Assembly: GCF_900115695.1 (NCBI RefSeq)
Contig: NZ_FOXK01000002.1
Span: 248,001-312,000, forward strand
Source: Ectopseudomonas toyotomiensis
GTDB taxonomy: Bacteria; Pseudomonadota; Gammaproteobacteria; Pseudomonadales; Pseudomonadaceae
Direction: 5' to 3'
DNA: 64,000 bases
The position numbers and the translations under genes were made by a program. The notes under the pieces were generated by a model, which worked only from the letters and a program-made list of their open reading frames with translations, searched no databases and was not told where the DNA came from. Position 1 is the first letter of the stretch. Every line of letters starts with the position of its first letter. This document shows positions 53,005 to 62,993 of this stretch, in pieces.

Positions 53005-54687
53005 TCAGCGGATATGCACGTAAGTGCCCGGTGCCGCCTCCATGGCCGGATGGTTCTGGTTACCCAGCGCCATCAGGGTTTCGCGTTGCGCGCCGGAGCG
53101 TGCCTGCATCCACTCCAGCCACTGTGGCCACCAACTGCCTTGCTGGTGCGTGGCGTCGTGATACCAGGCGCGTGGGTCGGAGGTGAGCTTGGTGTTCTCG
53201 TAGTAGTTGGCCTTGGGGTTGCCCGGCGGGTTGAGAATGCTCTGGATATGCCCGCTATTGGACAGAATGAAGCGGCGGTTGCCGCCAAGCAGCAGGGTCG
53301 AGCGATAGACCGCATCCCAGGGCGTGATGTGATCGTTGATACCGGCCACGCTGAAGCTGTCGACGTTGACCTTGGCCAGATCCACTGGCGTACCGCAGAC
53401 CTCCAACGCACCCGCGCGGCTAAGCGGGTTGTGTTTGAAGAAATCGATCAGGTCGCCATGCAGTGCAGCGGGCAGCCGCGTGTTGTCGTTGTTCCAGTAG
53501 AGGATGTCGAAGGCTGGCGGCTGCTTGCCAAGCAGGTAATTGTTGACCCAGTAGTTCCAGATCAGGTCGTTGGGGCGCATCCAGGCGAATACTCTGGCCA
53601 TGTCGCGACCGTCCAGCACGCCCTGCTGGTAGGAGCGGCGCTTGGCCGATTCGAGGGTTTCCTCGTCGGCGAAGAGCATCGCCGGGCTGTCGATCTGGCT
53701 ATCGAGCAGACTGACCATGTAGGTGGCGCTGGCAACTTTGCGCAGCTGGCGGCGTGCCTGCAGGTGGCCTTGCAGGGCGGCGATGGTCAGGCCGCCGGCG
53801 CAGGCGCCGAGCAGGTTGACGTCCTTGCTGCCGGAGATGGCGCGGCAGGCATCGACGGCCTCCTCGACGGCCTGCACGTAGCTCGACAGGCCCCATTCGC
53901 GGTGGCGTGGATCGGGGTTGCGCCAGCTGATCATGAAGGTCTGCAGGCCGTTCTTCAGTGCGTACTGGACGAAGCTCTTGTCGTTGGACAGGTCGAATAT
54001 GTAGTACTTGTTGATCTGTGGCGGCACGATCAGCAGTGGGCGCAGGTACTGCTTTTCGCTCATCGGCTTGTACTGGATCAGTTCCAGAAGCTCGTTGCGA
54101 AAGACCACGGCACCTGGCGTGCAGGCCAGATTACGGCCGACCTCGAAGGCGTGTTTGCTGACCTGGCTGGGCAGGCCGTCGTTGTTCAGCAGGTCGTCGA
54201 GCAGATGGCGCAGGCCCTTGAAGGCGCTACTACCTCCTGTGTTGAACAGCTCCTTGAGTGCCTGCGGGTTGAGCGGGCTGTTCGACGGTGACAGGGCGTC
54301 GCTCATCAGCGATGCGAGAAAGCGCGCGCGGGCGCGGTCATCGGCCGACAGATCGCTGTCGTCGATCCACGCAGCCAGTTGTTTCTGCCACGCCAGATAG
54401 GCCTGCAGGCTGCGTCGGTAGAAGGGGTTGAGGTGCCAGGTCGGGTCGGCGAAACGCGCGTCTTGCGGGTTGACCTTGTGCAGGGTATCGCCGAGCAGCA
54501 CCCGGCCAAGCTGGCTGCCGAAGGCCAGCAGATGACGTCCACTGCGCACCGGGTTCTTCAGGCCCTGGGCGGCCAGCAGGCGCATGGTGGACAACAGATC
54601 GCGACCGCGCACGCCGACCACGGCGCTCTGGGCATTCATGAAACTGGCAGGTGCCGGCAGTGAAGCCGGGTTCGACTTGTCTCGCAT
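53005..54687 (-). CDS. phaC2: class II PHA synthase 2
   Basis: A 560-residue PHA polymerase. The lipase-like box has Cys as nucleophile (LGACAGG, C296). The acid in INDHITPWD and the base in SGHIQSILNP follow. It joins 3-hydroxyacyl-CoA units into medium-chain polyester. The start is ATG 54687 (MRDKSNPASL), with GGAG upstream. The sequence is parallel to phaC1 throughout. Confidence 0.96.
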   Translation of the reverse strand: MRDKSNPASLPAPASFMNAQSAVVGVRGRDLLSTMRLLAAQGLKNPVRSGRHLLAFGSQLGRVLLGDTLHKVNPQDARFADPTWHLNPFYRRSLQAYLAWQKQLAAWIDDSDLSADDRARARFLASLMSDALSPSNSPLNPQALKELFNTGGSSAFKGLRHLLDDLLNNDGLPSQVSKHAFEVGRNLACTPGAVVFRNELLELIQYKPMSEKQYLRPLLIVPPQINKYYIFDLSNDKSFVQYALKNGLQTFMISWRNPDPRHREWGLSSYVQAVEEAVDACRAISGSKDVNLLGACAGGLTIAALQGHLQARRQLRKVASATYMVSLLDSQIDSPAMLFADEETLESAKRRSYQQGVLDGRDMARVFAWMRPNDLIWNYWVNNYLLGKQPPAFDILYWNNDNTRLPAALHGDLIDFFKHNPLSRAGALEVCGTPVDLAKVNVDSFSVAGINDHITPWDAVYRSTLLLGGNRRFILSNSGHIQSILNPPGNPKANYYENTKLTSDPRAWYHDATHQQGSWWPQWLEWMQARSGAQRETLMALGNQNHPAMEAAPGTYVHIR

Positions 54688-54890
54688 GGGGCAACACTCC
54701 GTCGTCAAACCGTCTAGAGACTTTCATGGCGCGGACTGCCTGACACGCACCTTGTACTTGTGCAGGGTGTGCAGCAAGCCCTGTACCAGGCGCGCGGGAA
54801 GTGCATTCCAGAGCGCCGCGTCGAACAACAAGAGGCCTTGAGCGGCCCCTTTGTCGAGCACGCAGAACATTGCGCACTACGCTGGTGCGG
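54688..54890 (-). other. 203-nt gap between phaZ and phaC2
   Basis: No gene is supported; the open frames here are shadows. It holds the phaC2 ribosome site and no clear terminator or promoter. Confidence 0.4.
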
Positions 54891-55748
54891 TCAATGCTGG
54901 CGCAATGGTGTGGGCTGCGGGTGCATCACCGCGCGGTGCCGTTCCTCTTCGAGAAACTTCATGATGATCGGGGCCACCGCTTCGGCGCGGGTAACCAGGA
55001 ACAGGTGGCCGTCGTCGATCACGTGCAGTTCGGCGTTGGGAATGCGCCAGGCCAGCAGGCGCATGTTGATCAGCGGAATCAGTGGGTCGTCGTCGCCGGC
55101 CATCACCAAGGTCGGTTGGCGGATCTTGTGCAGCCAGTGGATGCTGGTCCAGCCGAGGCCGGCGAACAGCTGCCAGTAGTAGCCCATCTTGCCGCCCGAG
55201 CGCACCTTGCTGGCGTGCGCCATGGCCAGCTTGGGGTCGCGCCGGAAGGCGCCACCGTAGATGTCCGGGGCGATGCGCACACCGTAGGACGGCTGCACAT
55301 AGCGGCGTGGGCTGGCCATGCGCCAGAGCACCTTGGGCTTGCCCGGCACCATCACCGCGCCGGCTGACGTGGCGGCGAGGATCAGCTTCTTGCAGCGCTC
55401 GGGATAGTCATGGGCGAACTGCTGCGCCAGGGCGCCGCCCCAGGACACGCCGATGGCATTGACCTGACCGTAGTCGAGGTAATCGAGCATGCGCGCTGCC
55501 AGCTTGGCCAGACCGGGGAAGCGGTAGGGCGTGGCCGGCGTGGAGGAACCGCCGACACCGGGGACGTCGAAGGCGATGATTTCCAGCTCCGGGTCCAGGG
55601 CGGCGACGAAGGGCATCACCAGCTCCAGGTTGGCGCCGATGCCGTTGAAGATCAGCAGCGGCACCAACTGGCTGTTGCCTGGCCGCACCGCGGTGCGGAT
55701 GGTCTGCCCATCGAGATCGATGGTGCGGAATACGAATGGTTGCGGCAT
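54891..55748 (-). CDS. phaZ: intracellular PHA depolymerase
   Basis: A 285-residue alpha/beta hydrolase. The lipase box is GVSWGG with S102, followed by the acid in AGDDDPLIP and the base in DDGHLFLV. PhaZ degrades granule polymer during carbon need. It lies between the two synthase genes as usual. Confidence 0.95.
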   Translation of the reverse strand: MPQPFVFRTIDLDGQTIRTAVRPGNSQLVPLLIFNGIGANLELVMPFVAALDPELEIIAFDVPGVGGSSTPATPYRFPGLAKLAARMLDYLDYGQVNAIGVSWGGALAQQFAHDYPERCKKLILAATSAGAVMVPGKPKVLWRMASPRRYVQPSYGVRIAPDIYGGAFRRDPKLAMAHASKVRSGGKMGYYWQLFAGLGWTSIHWLHKIRQPTLVMAGDDDPLIPLINMRLLAWRIPNAELHVIDDGHLFLVTRAEAVAPIIMKFLEEERHRAVMHPQPTPLRQH

Positions 55749-55889
55749 AGGCGCAGCCCCTGTGGAGTTGAGCGCTGGAGAGGGCCGTCCGGGCCGCCTC
55801 CAGGGTTACCAGGGGTTACCTGGTTCCACGCCGGTCAGACCGTCGTGGCGTGCGGCACTTCCCGGTGCCGCTGCGGTTGAGACTGAAAA
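55749..55889 (-). other. 141-nt gap between phaC1 and phaZ
   Basis: Contains a 6-bp stem (CACGCC / GGCGTG, 55827-55852) that may act as a partial terminator on the minus strand, and a near-repeat of GGGTTACC. No gene is seen. Confidence 0.35.
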
Positions 55890-57569
55890 TCAGCGTTCGT
55901 GTACATAGGTGCCCGGAGCGGCTTCGCCGGCCGGGAATTTCTTGTTGCCCAGCGCTCGTGGCGCATTCTTGGTTTCGCCCGAGCGTTCGCTCAGCCACGT
56001 CTGCCAATGTAGCCACCAGGAGTCGGCGTGCTTGGTCGAGCTTTCCTGCCAGGCCTTCGGGTCCAGCGGCATCTCGCTGTTGGTCATGTAGCGCGCCTTG
56101 GGATTACCCGGTGGGTTGAGAATGCTTTGGATATGGCCGCTGTTGGACAGCACGAACTCGCACTTGCCGCCGAACAGGTGCGCCGACTTGTAGCAGGAGT
56201 CCCATGGCGTGATGTGGTCGGTGGTGCCGGCGACGACGAAGAAATCACAGGTGACCTGCTTGAGGTCGATCGGTGTGCCGCAGACTTCCAGCGCGCCCGG
56301 ACGGGTCAGTGGGTTGGTCTGGAACATGTCGATGAACTCGCCATGCAGCGCGGCCGGCAGACGCGTGGTGTCGTTGTTCCAATAAAGGATGTCGAACACT
56401 GGTGGCTCGTTGCCGAGCAGGTAGTTGTTGACCCAGTAGTTCCAGATCAGGTCGTTGGGGCGCATCCAGGCGAACACCTTGGCCATGTCGCTACCCTCCA
56501 GTACGCCGGCCTGGTAGGAGCGGCGCTTGGCGGCTTCCAGGGTCTTCTCGTCGGCGAACAAGGCAACCTGGGTGTCGAGCTGGGTGTCGAGCACGCTGAC
56601 CAGCAGGGTCAGGGCGTTGACCTTCTGCTGGCCAAGCGCTGCATAGTGACCGAGCAGCGAGGCAGTGGTCAGGCCGCCGGAGCAGGCGCCTAGCATGTTG
56701 ACGTCCTTGCTGCCGGTGATGGCGCAGATCACGTCGATGGCTTCCTTGAGCGCCTCGATGTATGTGGACAGGCCCCACTCGCGCTGTGCCTTGGTCGGGT
56801 TGCGCCAGCTGACCACGAAGGTCTGTACCTGGCTGCGCAACAGGAAGCGCGCCAGGCTCTTGTCGGGCGACAGGTCGAAGACGTAGAACTTGTTGATCTG
56901 CGGTGGCACCACCAGCAGCGGGCGCTCGTGCACGCTCTCGGTGATTGGCTTGTACTGGATCAGCTCCAGCACATCGTTGCGAAATACCACGGCGCCGTCG
57001 GTGGTGGCCAGGTTCTTGCCGACCTCGAAGGCCTCCATGTTCACCTGGCTGGGCATGCCGCCGTTGTGCACCATGTCCTTGGCCAGGTGGGAGAGACCAT
57101 CGAGCAGGCTTTTGCCGCCGGTTTCGAAGAAGCGTTTGACCGCGGCCGGGTTGGCCATGCTGTTGGACGGCGCCATGGCTTCGGTCATCAGGTTGATGAC
57201 GAAGTGGCCGCGACTGGCGTCCTGCTCGGACAGCGAGCTGTGTTCGATCCAGTCATGCAGTTCCTTGCGCCAGGCCAGGTAGGTCTGCAGGTAGCGGCGA
57301 TATAGCGGGTTCTGGCTCCAGGCCGGGTCGGCGAAACGGCGGTCGCCGTCTTCAGGCTTGAGCGCGGACTGGCCGAGCATGACGTTCTTCAGTTCGAGGC
57401 CGAAATGGGCGACGTGCTTGGCGCTGTGGAAGGGTTGCTTGAGTGCCTGGGAGAGCACCATGCGGGCAGAGGTCAGGAGATCCTTGCCGCGGATACCAAT
57501 CACCGGGTTGAGTCCCAGGGTGTTTTCCGAGGCCTGGCGTTTCAGGTCTTCGTTATTCTTATCACTCAT
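55890..57569 (-). CDS. phaC1: class II PHA synthase 1
   Basis: A 559-residue PHA polymerase and first gene of the pha operon. Nucleophile C296 (LGACSGG), the acid in TTDHITPWD and base H479 (SGHIQSILNP) match the residues known from class II synthases. Start MSDKNNEDLKRQASENTLGL is the usual pseudomonad N-terminus. Confidence 0.97.
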   Translation of the reverse strand: MSDKNNEDLKRQASENTLGLNPVIGIRGKDLLTSARMVLSQALKQPFHSAKHVAHFGLELKNVMLGQSALKPEDGDRRFADPAWSQNPLYRRYLQTYLAWRKELHDWIEHSSLSEQDASRGHFVINLMTEAMAPSNSMANPAAVKRFFETGGKSLLDGLSHLAKDMVHNGGMPSQVNMEAFEVGKNLATTDGAVVFRNDVLELIQYKPITESVHERPLLVVPPQINKFYVFDLSPDKSLARFLLRSQVQTFVVSWRNPTKAQREWGLSTYIEALKEAIDVICAITGSKDVNMLGACSGGLTTASLLGHYAALGQQKVNALTLLVSVLDTQLDTQVALFADEKTLEAAKRRSYQAGVLEGSDMAKVFAWMRPNDLIWNYWVNNYLLGNEPPVFDILYWNNDTTRLPAALHGEFIDMFQTNPLTRPGALEVCGTPIDLKQVTCDFFVVAGTTDHITPWDSCYKSAHLFGGKCEFVLSNSGHIQSILNPPGNPKARYMTNSEMPLDPKAWQESSTKHADSWWLHWQTWLSERSGETKNAPRALGNKKFPAGEAAPGTYVHER

Positions 57570-57865
57570 CTACGACGCTCCATTGTCCTGAGACGAATAC
57601 CGGCCTGCGAGGGCGCACGGCGACACAGGGCCTGGTACTGCTCGGGTTACCGGGGGCGGATCGAGTCCGCGTATTTCGTTGCACCTGGCACTGCCAAATG
57701 CAGGGAACCTGCCAGTTCCTTGGTTACCCGAGTTTGTGAAGTTAAGCAAGCTGCTCGATGGCGCAGGAGTATGCCGCGATAGATTAGAAAACTCGCCCTA
57801 ACTGTCGTTAACGTGGTCGTTGGCGGATGCGCCGAGCGCTCTGTGGCAAGGGTTTTCCTGACGCC
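57570..57865 (-). promoter_or_regulatory. phaC1 upstream region
   Basis: A 296-nt gap without a gene. On the minus strand TTAACG-17 nt-TCTAAT may be the promoter, about 215 nt before the ATG. A perfect palindrome GGAAC-CTGCCA-GTTCC lies at 57705-57720. An imperfect inverted repeat, CTCGGGTTACC with GGTTACCCGAG, lies at about 57643-57653 and 57722-57732. AGTATGC and CTAACTGTC are shared with the phaI upstream region. Confidence 0.45.
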
Positions 57866-58237
57866 TCAGAGCATCAGACGTACGACCGATTCGCTGGGGT
57901 CGCGGGATTTCCCAGCGGCGCTGAGCTGCGCCAGATAGTCGGCCCACAGCTGATCATGCCGGGTGGCCAACTCGTGCAGATAGTCCCAAGTGAACAGGCC
58001 GCTGTCATGGCCGTCGTCGAAGCACAGTTTCAGTGCATAGTTGCCGGCCGGTTCGATGCGCTCCAGGCCGACGTTGAGCTTGCCGGTCTGCAGAGTCGGC
58101 TTGCCATGCCCCTGCACCTCGGCCGACGGCGAGTGCACGCGCAGGAACTCGGCGCTGAGCGAATAGCTCTGTTCGCCGTAGCGCAGCTCCAGGGTTTTCG
58201 AGGCCTTGTGCAGTTTGATCGCGCTGGGGATGGGCAT
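57866..58237 (-). CDS. DUF971 protein
   Basis: A 123-residue protein of the DUF971 family (gamma-butyrobetaine hydroxylase N-terminal-like): LELRYGEQSYSLSAEFLRVH, and CFDDGHDSGLFTWDYLHELA. The family may bind metal or iron-sulfur partners. It lies after hslU on the same strand, as in other pseudomonads. ATG 58237 is chosen (MPIPSAIKL). Confidence 0.9.
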   Translation of the reverse strand: MPIPSAIKLHKASKTLELRYGEQSYSLSAEFLRVHSPSAEVQGHGKPTLQTGKLNVGLERIEPAGNYALKLCFDDGHDSGLFTWDYLHELATRHDQLWADYLAQLSAAGKSRDPSESVVRLML

Positions 58238-58293
58238 GGCTGATTTCCGTGATCTTTTTAGGCACAACGCCCAGTTGAGTGATTGCACCGTCC

Positions 58294-58358
58294 TGTAGGA
58301 GCGGATTTATCCGCGAATTTCGCGGCTGAAGCGGAATGCCGCCCAGCCGCTCCTACAG
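58294..58358 (+). repeat. REP element (inverted pair)
   Basis: TGTAGGAGCGG pairs with CCGCTCCTACA across a 43-nt loop that contains a further short palindrome. It lies between hslU and the DUF971 gene. Confidence 0.82.
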
Positions 58359-58398
58359 AATGACGCCGGCCACCGGCTCTAAGATCGTGCTTCTGGAT

Positions 58399-59739
58399 TT
58401 ACAGAATATAGCGCGACAGGTCTTCGTCCTGTGCCAGCTCGCCGAGGTGACCGTTGACGTAAGCCGCGTCGATACGGATCGGCTCGCCGTTCTGCTGGCC
58501 TGCCAGGTCGCCGGCACTGAAGGACACCTCCTCCAGCAGGCGCTCGAGCAGCGTGTGCAGGCGGCGGGCGCCGATGTTTTCGGTCTTCTCGTTGACCTGC
58601 CAGGCGATCTCGGCCAGACGCTTGATGCCGTCTTCGGCGAACTCGATGTTCAAACCCTCGGTCTGCAGCAGTGCACTGTACTGCTCGGTGAGCGAGGCAT
58701 GCGGCTCGCTGAGGATGCGCTCGAAGTCCTGCGGGCTCAGCGCCTTGAGCTCGACGCGGATCGGCAGGCGACCCTGCAGTTCGGGCACCAGATCGCTGGG
58801 TTTGCTCAGGTGGAAGGCGCCGCTGGCAATGAACAGGATATGGTCGGTCTTGACCATGCCCAGCTTGGTGTTGACCGTACAACCTTCGATCAGCGGCAGC
58901 AGGTCGCGCTGCACGCCTTCACGCGACACATCGGCGCCGCCGGTGTTGCCGCGCTTGGCGACCTTGTCGATCTCGTCGATGAAAACGATGCCGTGCTGCT
59001 CGACGGCTTCCAGGGCTCGAGCCTTGAGTTCTTCCTCGTTGACCAGGCGGGCGGCCTCCTCGTCGCGCACCAGTTTCAGCGCGTCGGCGACCTTGAGCTT
59101 GCGGCTCTTCTTCTTGCCCTTGCCCATGCTGGAGAACAGGTTCTGCAGCTGGTTGGTCATTTCTTCCATGCCTGGCGGGGTCATGATCTCTACGCCCATG
59201 GGCGAGTCGGCCACTTCGATGTCGATTTCCTTGTCGTTCAACTGACCTTCGCGCAGGCGCTTGCGGAACAGCTGACGGGTATTGGAATCCTCGCTGCGCA
59301 CCGGCTCGTCACCGAAGCCCTGGCGCGCGGGTGGCAGCAGCGCGTCGAGGATGCGCTCCTCGGCGGCATCTTCGGCGCGGTGGCGGACCTTGGTGATTTC
59401 CTGCTCACGCAGCATTTTCACCGCTGCATCGGCCAGGTCGCGGATGATCGATTCGACATCGCGGCCGACATAGCCGACCTCGGTGAACTTGGTGGCTTCC
59501 ACTTTGAGGAACGGCGCATTGGCCAGCTTGGCCAGACGACGGGCGATCTCGGTCTTTCCGACGCCGGTGGGGCCGATCATCAGGATATTCTTCGGCGTGA
59601 CTTCCTGGCGCAGTTCGGCCGGCAGCTGCATGCGCCGCCAGCGGTTGCGCAGGGCGATGGCCACGGCGCGCTTGGCGTCGTCCTGGCCGATGATGTGGCG
59701 GTTGAGTTCGTGGACGATCTCGCGGGGCGTCATGGACAT
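58399..59739 (-). CDS. hslU: HslU ATPase of the HslVU protease
   Basis: A 446-residue AAA+ unfoldase. Walker A GPTGVGKT (56-63), Walker [10 protein letters not shown], and the C-terminal tail ending in LSRYIL that docks HslV. The I domain lies near residues 110-240. It overlaps no gene and follows hslV by 40 nt. Confidence 0.97.
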   Translation of the reverse strand: MSMTPREIVHELNRHIIGQDDAKRAVAIALRNRWRRMQLPAELRQEVTPKNILMIGPTGVGKTEIARRLAKLANAPFLKVEATKFTEVGYVGRDVESIIRDLADAAVKMLREQEITKVRHRAEDAAEERILDALLPPARQGFGDEPVRSEDSNTRQLFRKRLREGQLNDKEIDIEVADSPMGVEIMTPPGMEEMTNQLQNLFSSMGKGKKKSRKLKVADALKLVRDEEAARLVNEEELKARALEAVEQHGIVFIDEIDKVAKRGNTGGADVSREGVQRDLLPLIEGCTVNTKLGMVKTDHILFIASGAFHLSKPSDLVPELQGRLPIRVELKALSPQDFERILSEPHASLTEQYSALLQTEGLNIEFAEDGIKRLAEIAWQVNEKTENIGARRLHTLLERLLEEVSFSAGDLAGQQNGEPIRIDAAYVNGHLGELAQDEDLSRYIL

Positions 59740-59779
59740 GGAGTTTGGCTCGCTATCGAATCTGTATGAAGAACGGACG

Positions 59780-60310
59780 TCACTCGGGCGCGTCCAGTTC
59801 CTCTATTGTCTGGTGATGATTGGTGAACACGCAGATGTCGCCGGCGATGCCGAGTGCAGTCTGCGCTACCTCGAGGGCGGACAGGTCGGTCTTCATCAGC
59901 AGGGCGCGGGCGGCGGCCTGGGCGAAGTTGCCGCCGGAGCCCATGGCGATCAGGCCTTCCTCGGGTTCGACGACGTCGCCGTTGCCGGTGATGATCAGCG
60001 AGGCGTCCTTGTTGGCCACTGCCAGCATGGCTTCCAGGCGGCTCAGGCTGCGGTCGGTACGCCAGTCCTTGGCCAGCTCGACGGCGGCGCGCACCAGGTG
60101 ACCCTGGTGTTTTTCCAACTGGCCTTCGAAGCGCTCGAACAGGGTGAAGGCGTCGGCGGTGGCACCGGCGAAGCCGGCCAGCACCTGGCCGTGGTAGAGG
60201 CGGCGCACCTTCTTGGCGTTGCCCTTCATGACGGTGTTGCCGAGGGAAACCTGGCCGTCGCCAGCCATCACGACCTTGCCGTGGCGGCGCACTGAAACGA
60301 TGGTGGTCAA
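59780..60310 (-). CDS. hslV: HslV peptidase
   Basis: A 176-residue proteasome-like peptidase. The N-terminus MTTIVSVRR exposes Thr2 as nucleophile after Met removal, and GDGQVSLGN and [19 protein letters not shown] match the family. Confidence 0.97.
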   Translation of the reverse strand: MTTIVSVRRHGKVVMAGDGQVSLGNTVMKGNAKKVRRLYHGQVLAGFAGATADAFTLFERFEGQLEKHQGHLVRAAVELAKDWRTDRSLSRLEAMLAVANKDASLIITGNGDVVEPEEGLIAMGSGGNFAQAAARALLMKTDLSALEVAQTALGIAGDICVFTNHHQTIEELDAPE

Positions 60311-60406
60311 GGGTGAATCTCCACGCTGCGGGGCGAACTTGCCCGGATGGAAACTCAGATGGGGTGCCCGCCGCAGCTTTTCAACCGGCGGCGGGTCAAT
60401 CGGCGA

Positions 60407-61081
60407 TCAGCGGACCTGGCGTTGCTGTAACAGCAGGTTGCTGAAGCCGCCGGCTGCCAGGGTCTTCTGCGCGCTGGCCAGTTGCTCGCGGCTGGCGAAG
60501 GGGCCGACCAGTACGCGGTGCCAGGTTTCCTCACGCACCTTGCCGGTTTCCACCCGTACGTTCTGGCCGAGCAGGATGATCTGCGCGCGCAGGCCGTCGG
60601 CGTCATCACGTTTACGGAACGAGCCGGCCTGCAGGAAGAACTGCGTGGTGACCGGCGCGCTGGCCAGGACGGGCGGTGGGGGCGGCGGCACCTGGCCGTT
60701 AAGGGCCGCTTCGGCGCGAGCGGTGTCGATCTTCGCGGCTTCTTCCGGGGTGACCGGCTTTTGCTCAGGCACGGGTGGTGGCGTTTCTTCCAGTGCCTGC
60801 GGCAGGATCACTTCCGACTCCGGCAGCAGAGTGTAGAAGTCGTACTTGGGCCTGGATGGCTCGGGTTGCGTCGGCTTCGGCTCAGGCTTGGTGCTGCGCA
60901 CTTGTTCGCCCTTGTCGCGCTTGATCTCGTCACGGCCTGGTTCGAGGCTGAACAGGAACATGAAGAAACCGCCGACCACCAGGCCGCAGGCCAGCCAGAT
61001 CCAGCCCGGTACCGGCTTCTTCGCTGGGGCCTGATAGCGACTGGCGCCGCGTTTCGGTGCCGGCTTCTTGCGCGCTGCCAT
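60407..61081 (-). CDS. SPOR-domain cell-division-like protein (FtsN-like)
   Basis: A 224-residue protein with a basic cytoplasmic N-terminus, one membrane helix (residues about 26-45, GWIWLACGLVVGGFFMFLFS), a Pro-rich periplasmic linker and a C-terminal SPOR domain (TTQFFLQAGSFRKRDDADGL; RVLVGPFASREQLASAQKTL) that binds denuded septal peptidoglycan. This is the FtsN layout. It starts right after argS ends (adjacent bases) and precedes hslV. Confidence 0.88.
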   Translation of the reverse strand: MAARKKPAPKRGASRYQAPAKKPVPGWIWLACGLVVGGFFMFLFSLEPGRDEIKRDKGEQVRSTKPEPKPTQPEPSRPKYDFYTLLPESEVILPQALEETPPPVPEQKPVTPEEAAKIDTARAEAALNGQVPPPPPPVLASAPVTTQFFLQAGSFRKRDDADGLRAQIILLGQNVRVETGKVREETWHRVLVGPFASREQLASAQKTLAAGGFSNLLLQQRQVR

Positions 61082-62821
61082 TTACATCCGCTCCAGAGTT
61101 TCCAGGCCGAGCAGCTCCAGGCCCTGCTTGAGGGTGCGGCCGGTAAGGGCTGCCAGGCGCAGGCGGCTGTCACGGGTGGCCTCGTCCTCGGCGCTGAGGA
61201 TCGGACAGTTCTCATAGAAGCTGGAGAACAGGCCGGCGAGGTCATACAGGTAGGCACAAAGGATATGCGGCGTGCCCTTGTTGGCGACGTTGCCGAGCAG
61301 CTCGTTGAATTGTGCCAGCTTGGCTGCCAGGGCTTGCTCCTGCTCGGCGACCAGGGTGATCTGCCCGCCGATCTCGTCCACGCCCTTGCCCAGCTTGCGG
61401 AACACGCCGGCCACGCGGGTGTAGGCGTACAGCAGGTAGGGTGCGGTATTGCCCTCGAAGCTGAGCATCAGGTCGAAGTTGAAGCTGTAGTCGCTGGTGC
61501 GATGCTTGGACAGGTCGGCGTACTTCACCGAGGCGATGCCAACCACGCGGGCGATTCTACGCAGCTCGTCCTCGCCCAGGTCCGGGTTCTTGTCCTTGAC
61601 CAGGCTGTAGGCGCGCTGTTCGGCTTCGTCGAGCAGTTGCACCAGCTTCACCGTGCCGCCGTCGCGGGTCTTGAACGGGCGGCCGTCCGGGCCGTTCATG
61701 GTGCCGAAGCCCATGTGTTCCATGTCCATGCTGGCCGGGACGAAGCCGGCCAGGCGCGCGCAGGCGAAGACCATCTGGAAGTGCAGGGCCTGGCGCTGGT
61801 CGACGAAGTACAGCACGCGGTCGGCCTTGAGCACGCCTGCGCGGTAGCGGGTGGCGGCCAGGTCGGTGGTGGCGTACAGGTAGCCGCCGCCTGCCTTCTG
61901 CACGATCAGCGGGAGCGGGTTGCCTTCGGCGTTCTTGAATTCGTCCATGAACACGCACTGGGCGCCGTTGTCTTCGGTCAGCAGGCCCTTGGCGGCGAGA
62001 TCGGCGACCACCTGCGGCAGGTCGTCGTTATAGGCACTCTCGCCCTTGACGTCGGCCATGGAGAGCTTGACGCCGAGACGGTCATACAGCGCCTGGCAGT
62101 GCGACAGGGAGATGTCGTTGAAACGGTGCCACAGGCGCAGGCACTCGGCGTCGCCGGCCTGCAGTTGCACCACCAGCTCACGGGCGCGGTCGGCGAACTC
62201 GGGGGATTCGTCGAAGCGCTTCTTGGCGGCGCGGTAGAAACCTTCCAGGTCGGCCAGCTCGCTTTCGGCGGCGGCCGGGTTTTCCTGCATGTAGGCCAGC
62301 AGCATGCCGAATTGGGTGCCCCAGTCGCCGACATGGTTCTGGCGGATCACGGTGTCACCGAGGAACTCCAGTACGCGCGCCACGCCGTCTCCGATGATGG
62401 TCGAGCGCAGGTGGCCGACGTGCATTTCCTTGGCCAGGTTCGGCGCCGACAGGTCGACCACCACGCGCTGCGCGGGGCCGTTCTTGCGCACGCCGAGATG
62501 GGCGTCGGCCAGTGCCGCTTCCAGGTACTGAGCCAGGACATCGCTGTTCTGGAAGAAGTTGAGAAAGCCGGGACCGGCGATTTCCACCTTGGTGATCTGC
62601 TCGTCGGCCGGTAATGCCGCGATCAGTTTCTCGGCCAGGTCGCGCGGCTTCATGCCGGCGGGTTTGGCCAGCATCATGGCGATGTTGCTGGCGAAGTCGC
62701 CGTGGCTCTTGTCCTTGGTGTTCTCCACCTGGATGGCCGGCGTCAGGCCCGCAGGTAACACGCCTTCGGCGGTCAGGCGGTCGAGGGCTTGCTGGATCAG
62801 GTGGCGAATGCTGTCTTTCAT
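61082..62821 (-). CDS. argS: arginyl-tRNA synthetase
   Basis: A 579-residue class I synthetase. HIGH motif is HVGH in [16 protein letters not shown]. The N-terminal Add1 domain and C-terminal DALR anticodon domain ([20 protein letters not shown]) are in place. As usual for ArgRS, no clear KMSKS is seen. ATG 62821 ([16 protein letters not shown]) is the family start; the frame continues to 63109 without homology. Confidence 0.97.
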   Translation of the reverse strand: MKDSIRHLIQQALDRLTAEGVLPAGLTPAIQVENTKDKSHGDFASNIAMMLAKPAGMKPRDLAEKLIAALPADEQITKVEIAGPGFLNFFQNSDVLAQYLEAALADAHLGVRKNGPAQRVVVDLSAPNLAKEMHVGHLRSTIIGDGVARVLEFLGDTVIRQNHVGDWGTQFGMLLAYMQENPAAAESELADLEGFYRAAKKRFDESPEFADRARELVVQLQAGDAECLRLWHRFNDISLSHCQALYDRLGVKLSMADVKGESAYNDDLPQVVADLAAKGLLTEDNGAQCVFMDEFKNAEGNPLPLIVQKAGGGYLYATTDLAATRYRAGVLKADRVLYFVDQRQALHFQMVFACARLAGFVPASMDMEHMGFGTMNGPDGRPFKTRDGGTVKLVQLLDEAEQRAYSLVKDKNPDLGEDELRRIARVVGIASVKYADLSKHRTSDYSFNFDLMLSFEGNTAPYLLYAYTRVAGVFRKLGKGVDEIGGQITLVAEQEQALAAKLAQFNELLGNVANKGTPHILCAYLYDLAGLFSSFYENCPILSAEDEATRDSRLRLAALTGRTLKQGLELLGLETLERM

Positions 62822-62863
62822 GTTCGGCTCGGGTTGCCTTGGGGCTTTGATCGAAAACTGCGC

Positions 62864-62869
62864 ATTATA
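62864..62869 (-). promoter_or_regulatory. TATAAT -10 box upstream of argS
   Basis: A perfect -10 hexamer on the minus strand, 43 nt before the argS ATG. No good -35 is seen at 17 nt. Confidence 0.55.
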
Positions 62870-62899
62870 GAAGTAGCGACAGGCTGCAGGCCATAACTT

Positions 62900-62970
62900 G
62901 TAGGGTGCGCTATGCGCACAAAGGGTTGCCTGGTTGCGAATCGAGAAGCGGGTGCGCACGGCGCACCCTA
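62900..62970 (+). repeat. inverted repeat between argS and priA
   Basis: GTAGGGTGCGC and its partner GCGCACCCTA, with further pairing TGCGCAC / GTGCGCA inside. It resembles other Pseudomonas 'tagggtgcgc' dispersed repeats. Confidence 0.75.
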
Positions 62971-62993
62971 TGGTTAGGCGAAGCGGTGGTGCG

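Noticed and set aside
52950..54291. Long plus-strand frames opposite phaC2
   Set aside because: Shadows; phaC2 has all catalytic residues on the minus strand.
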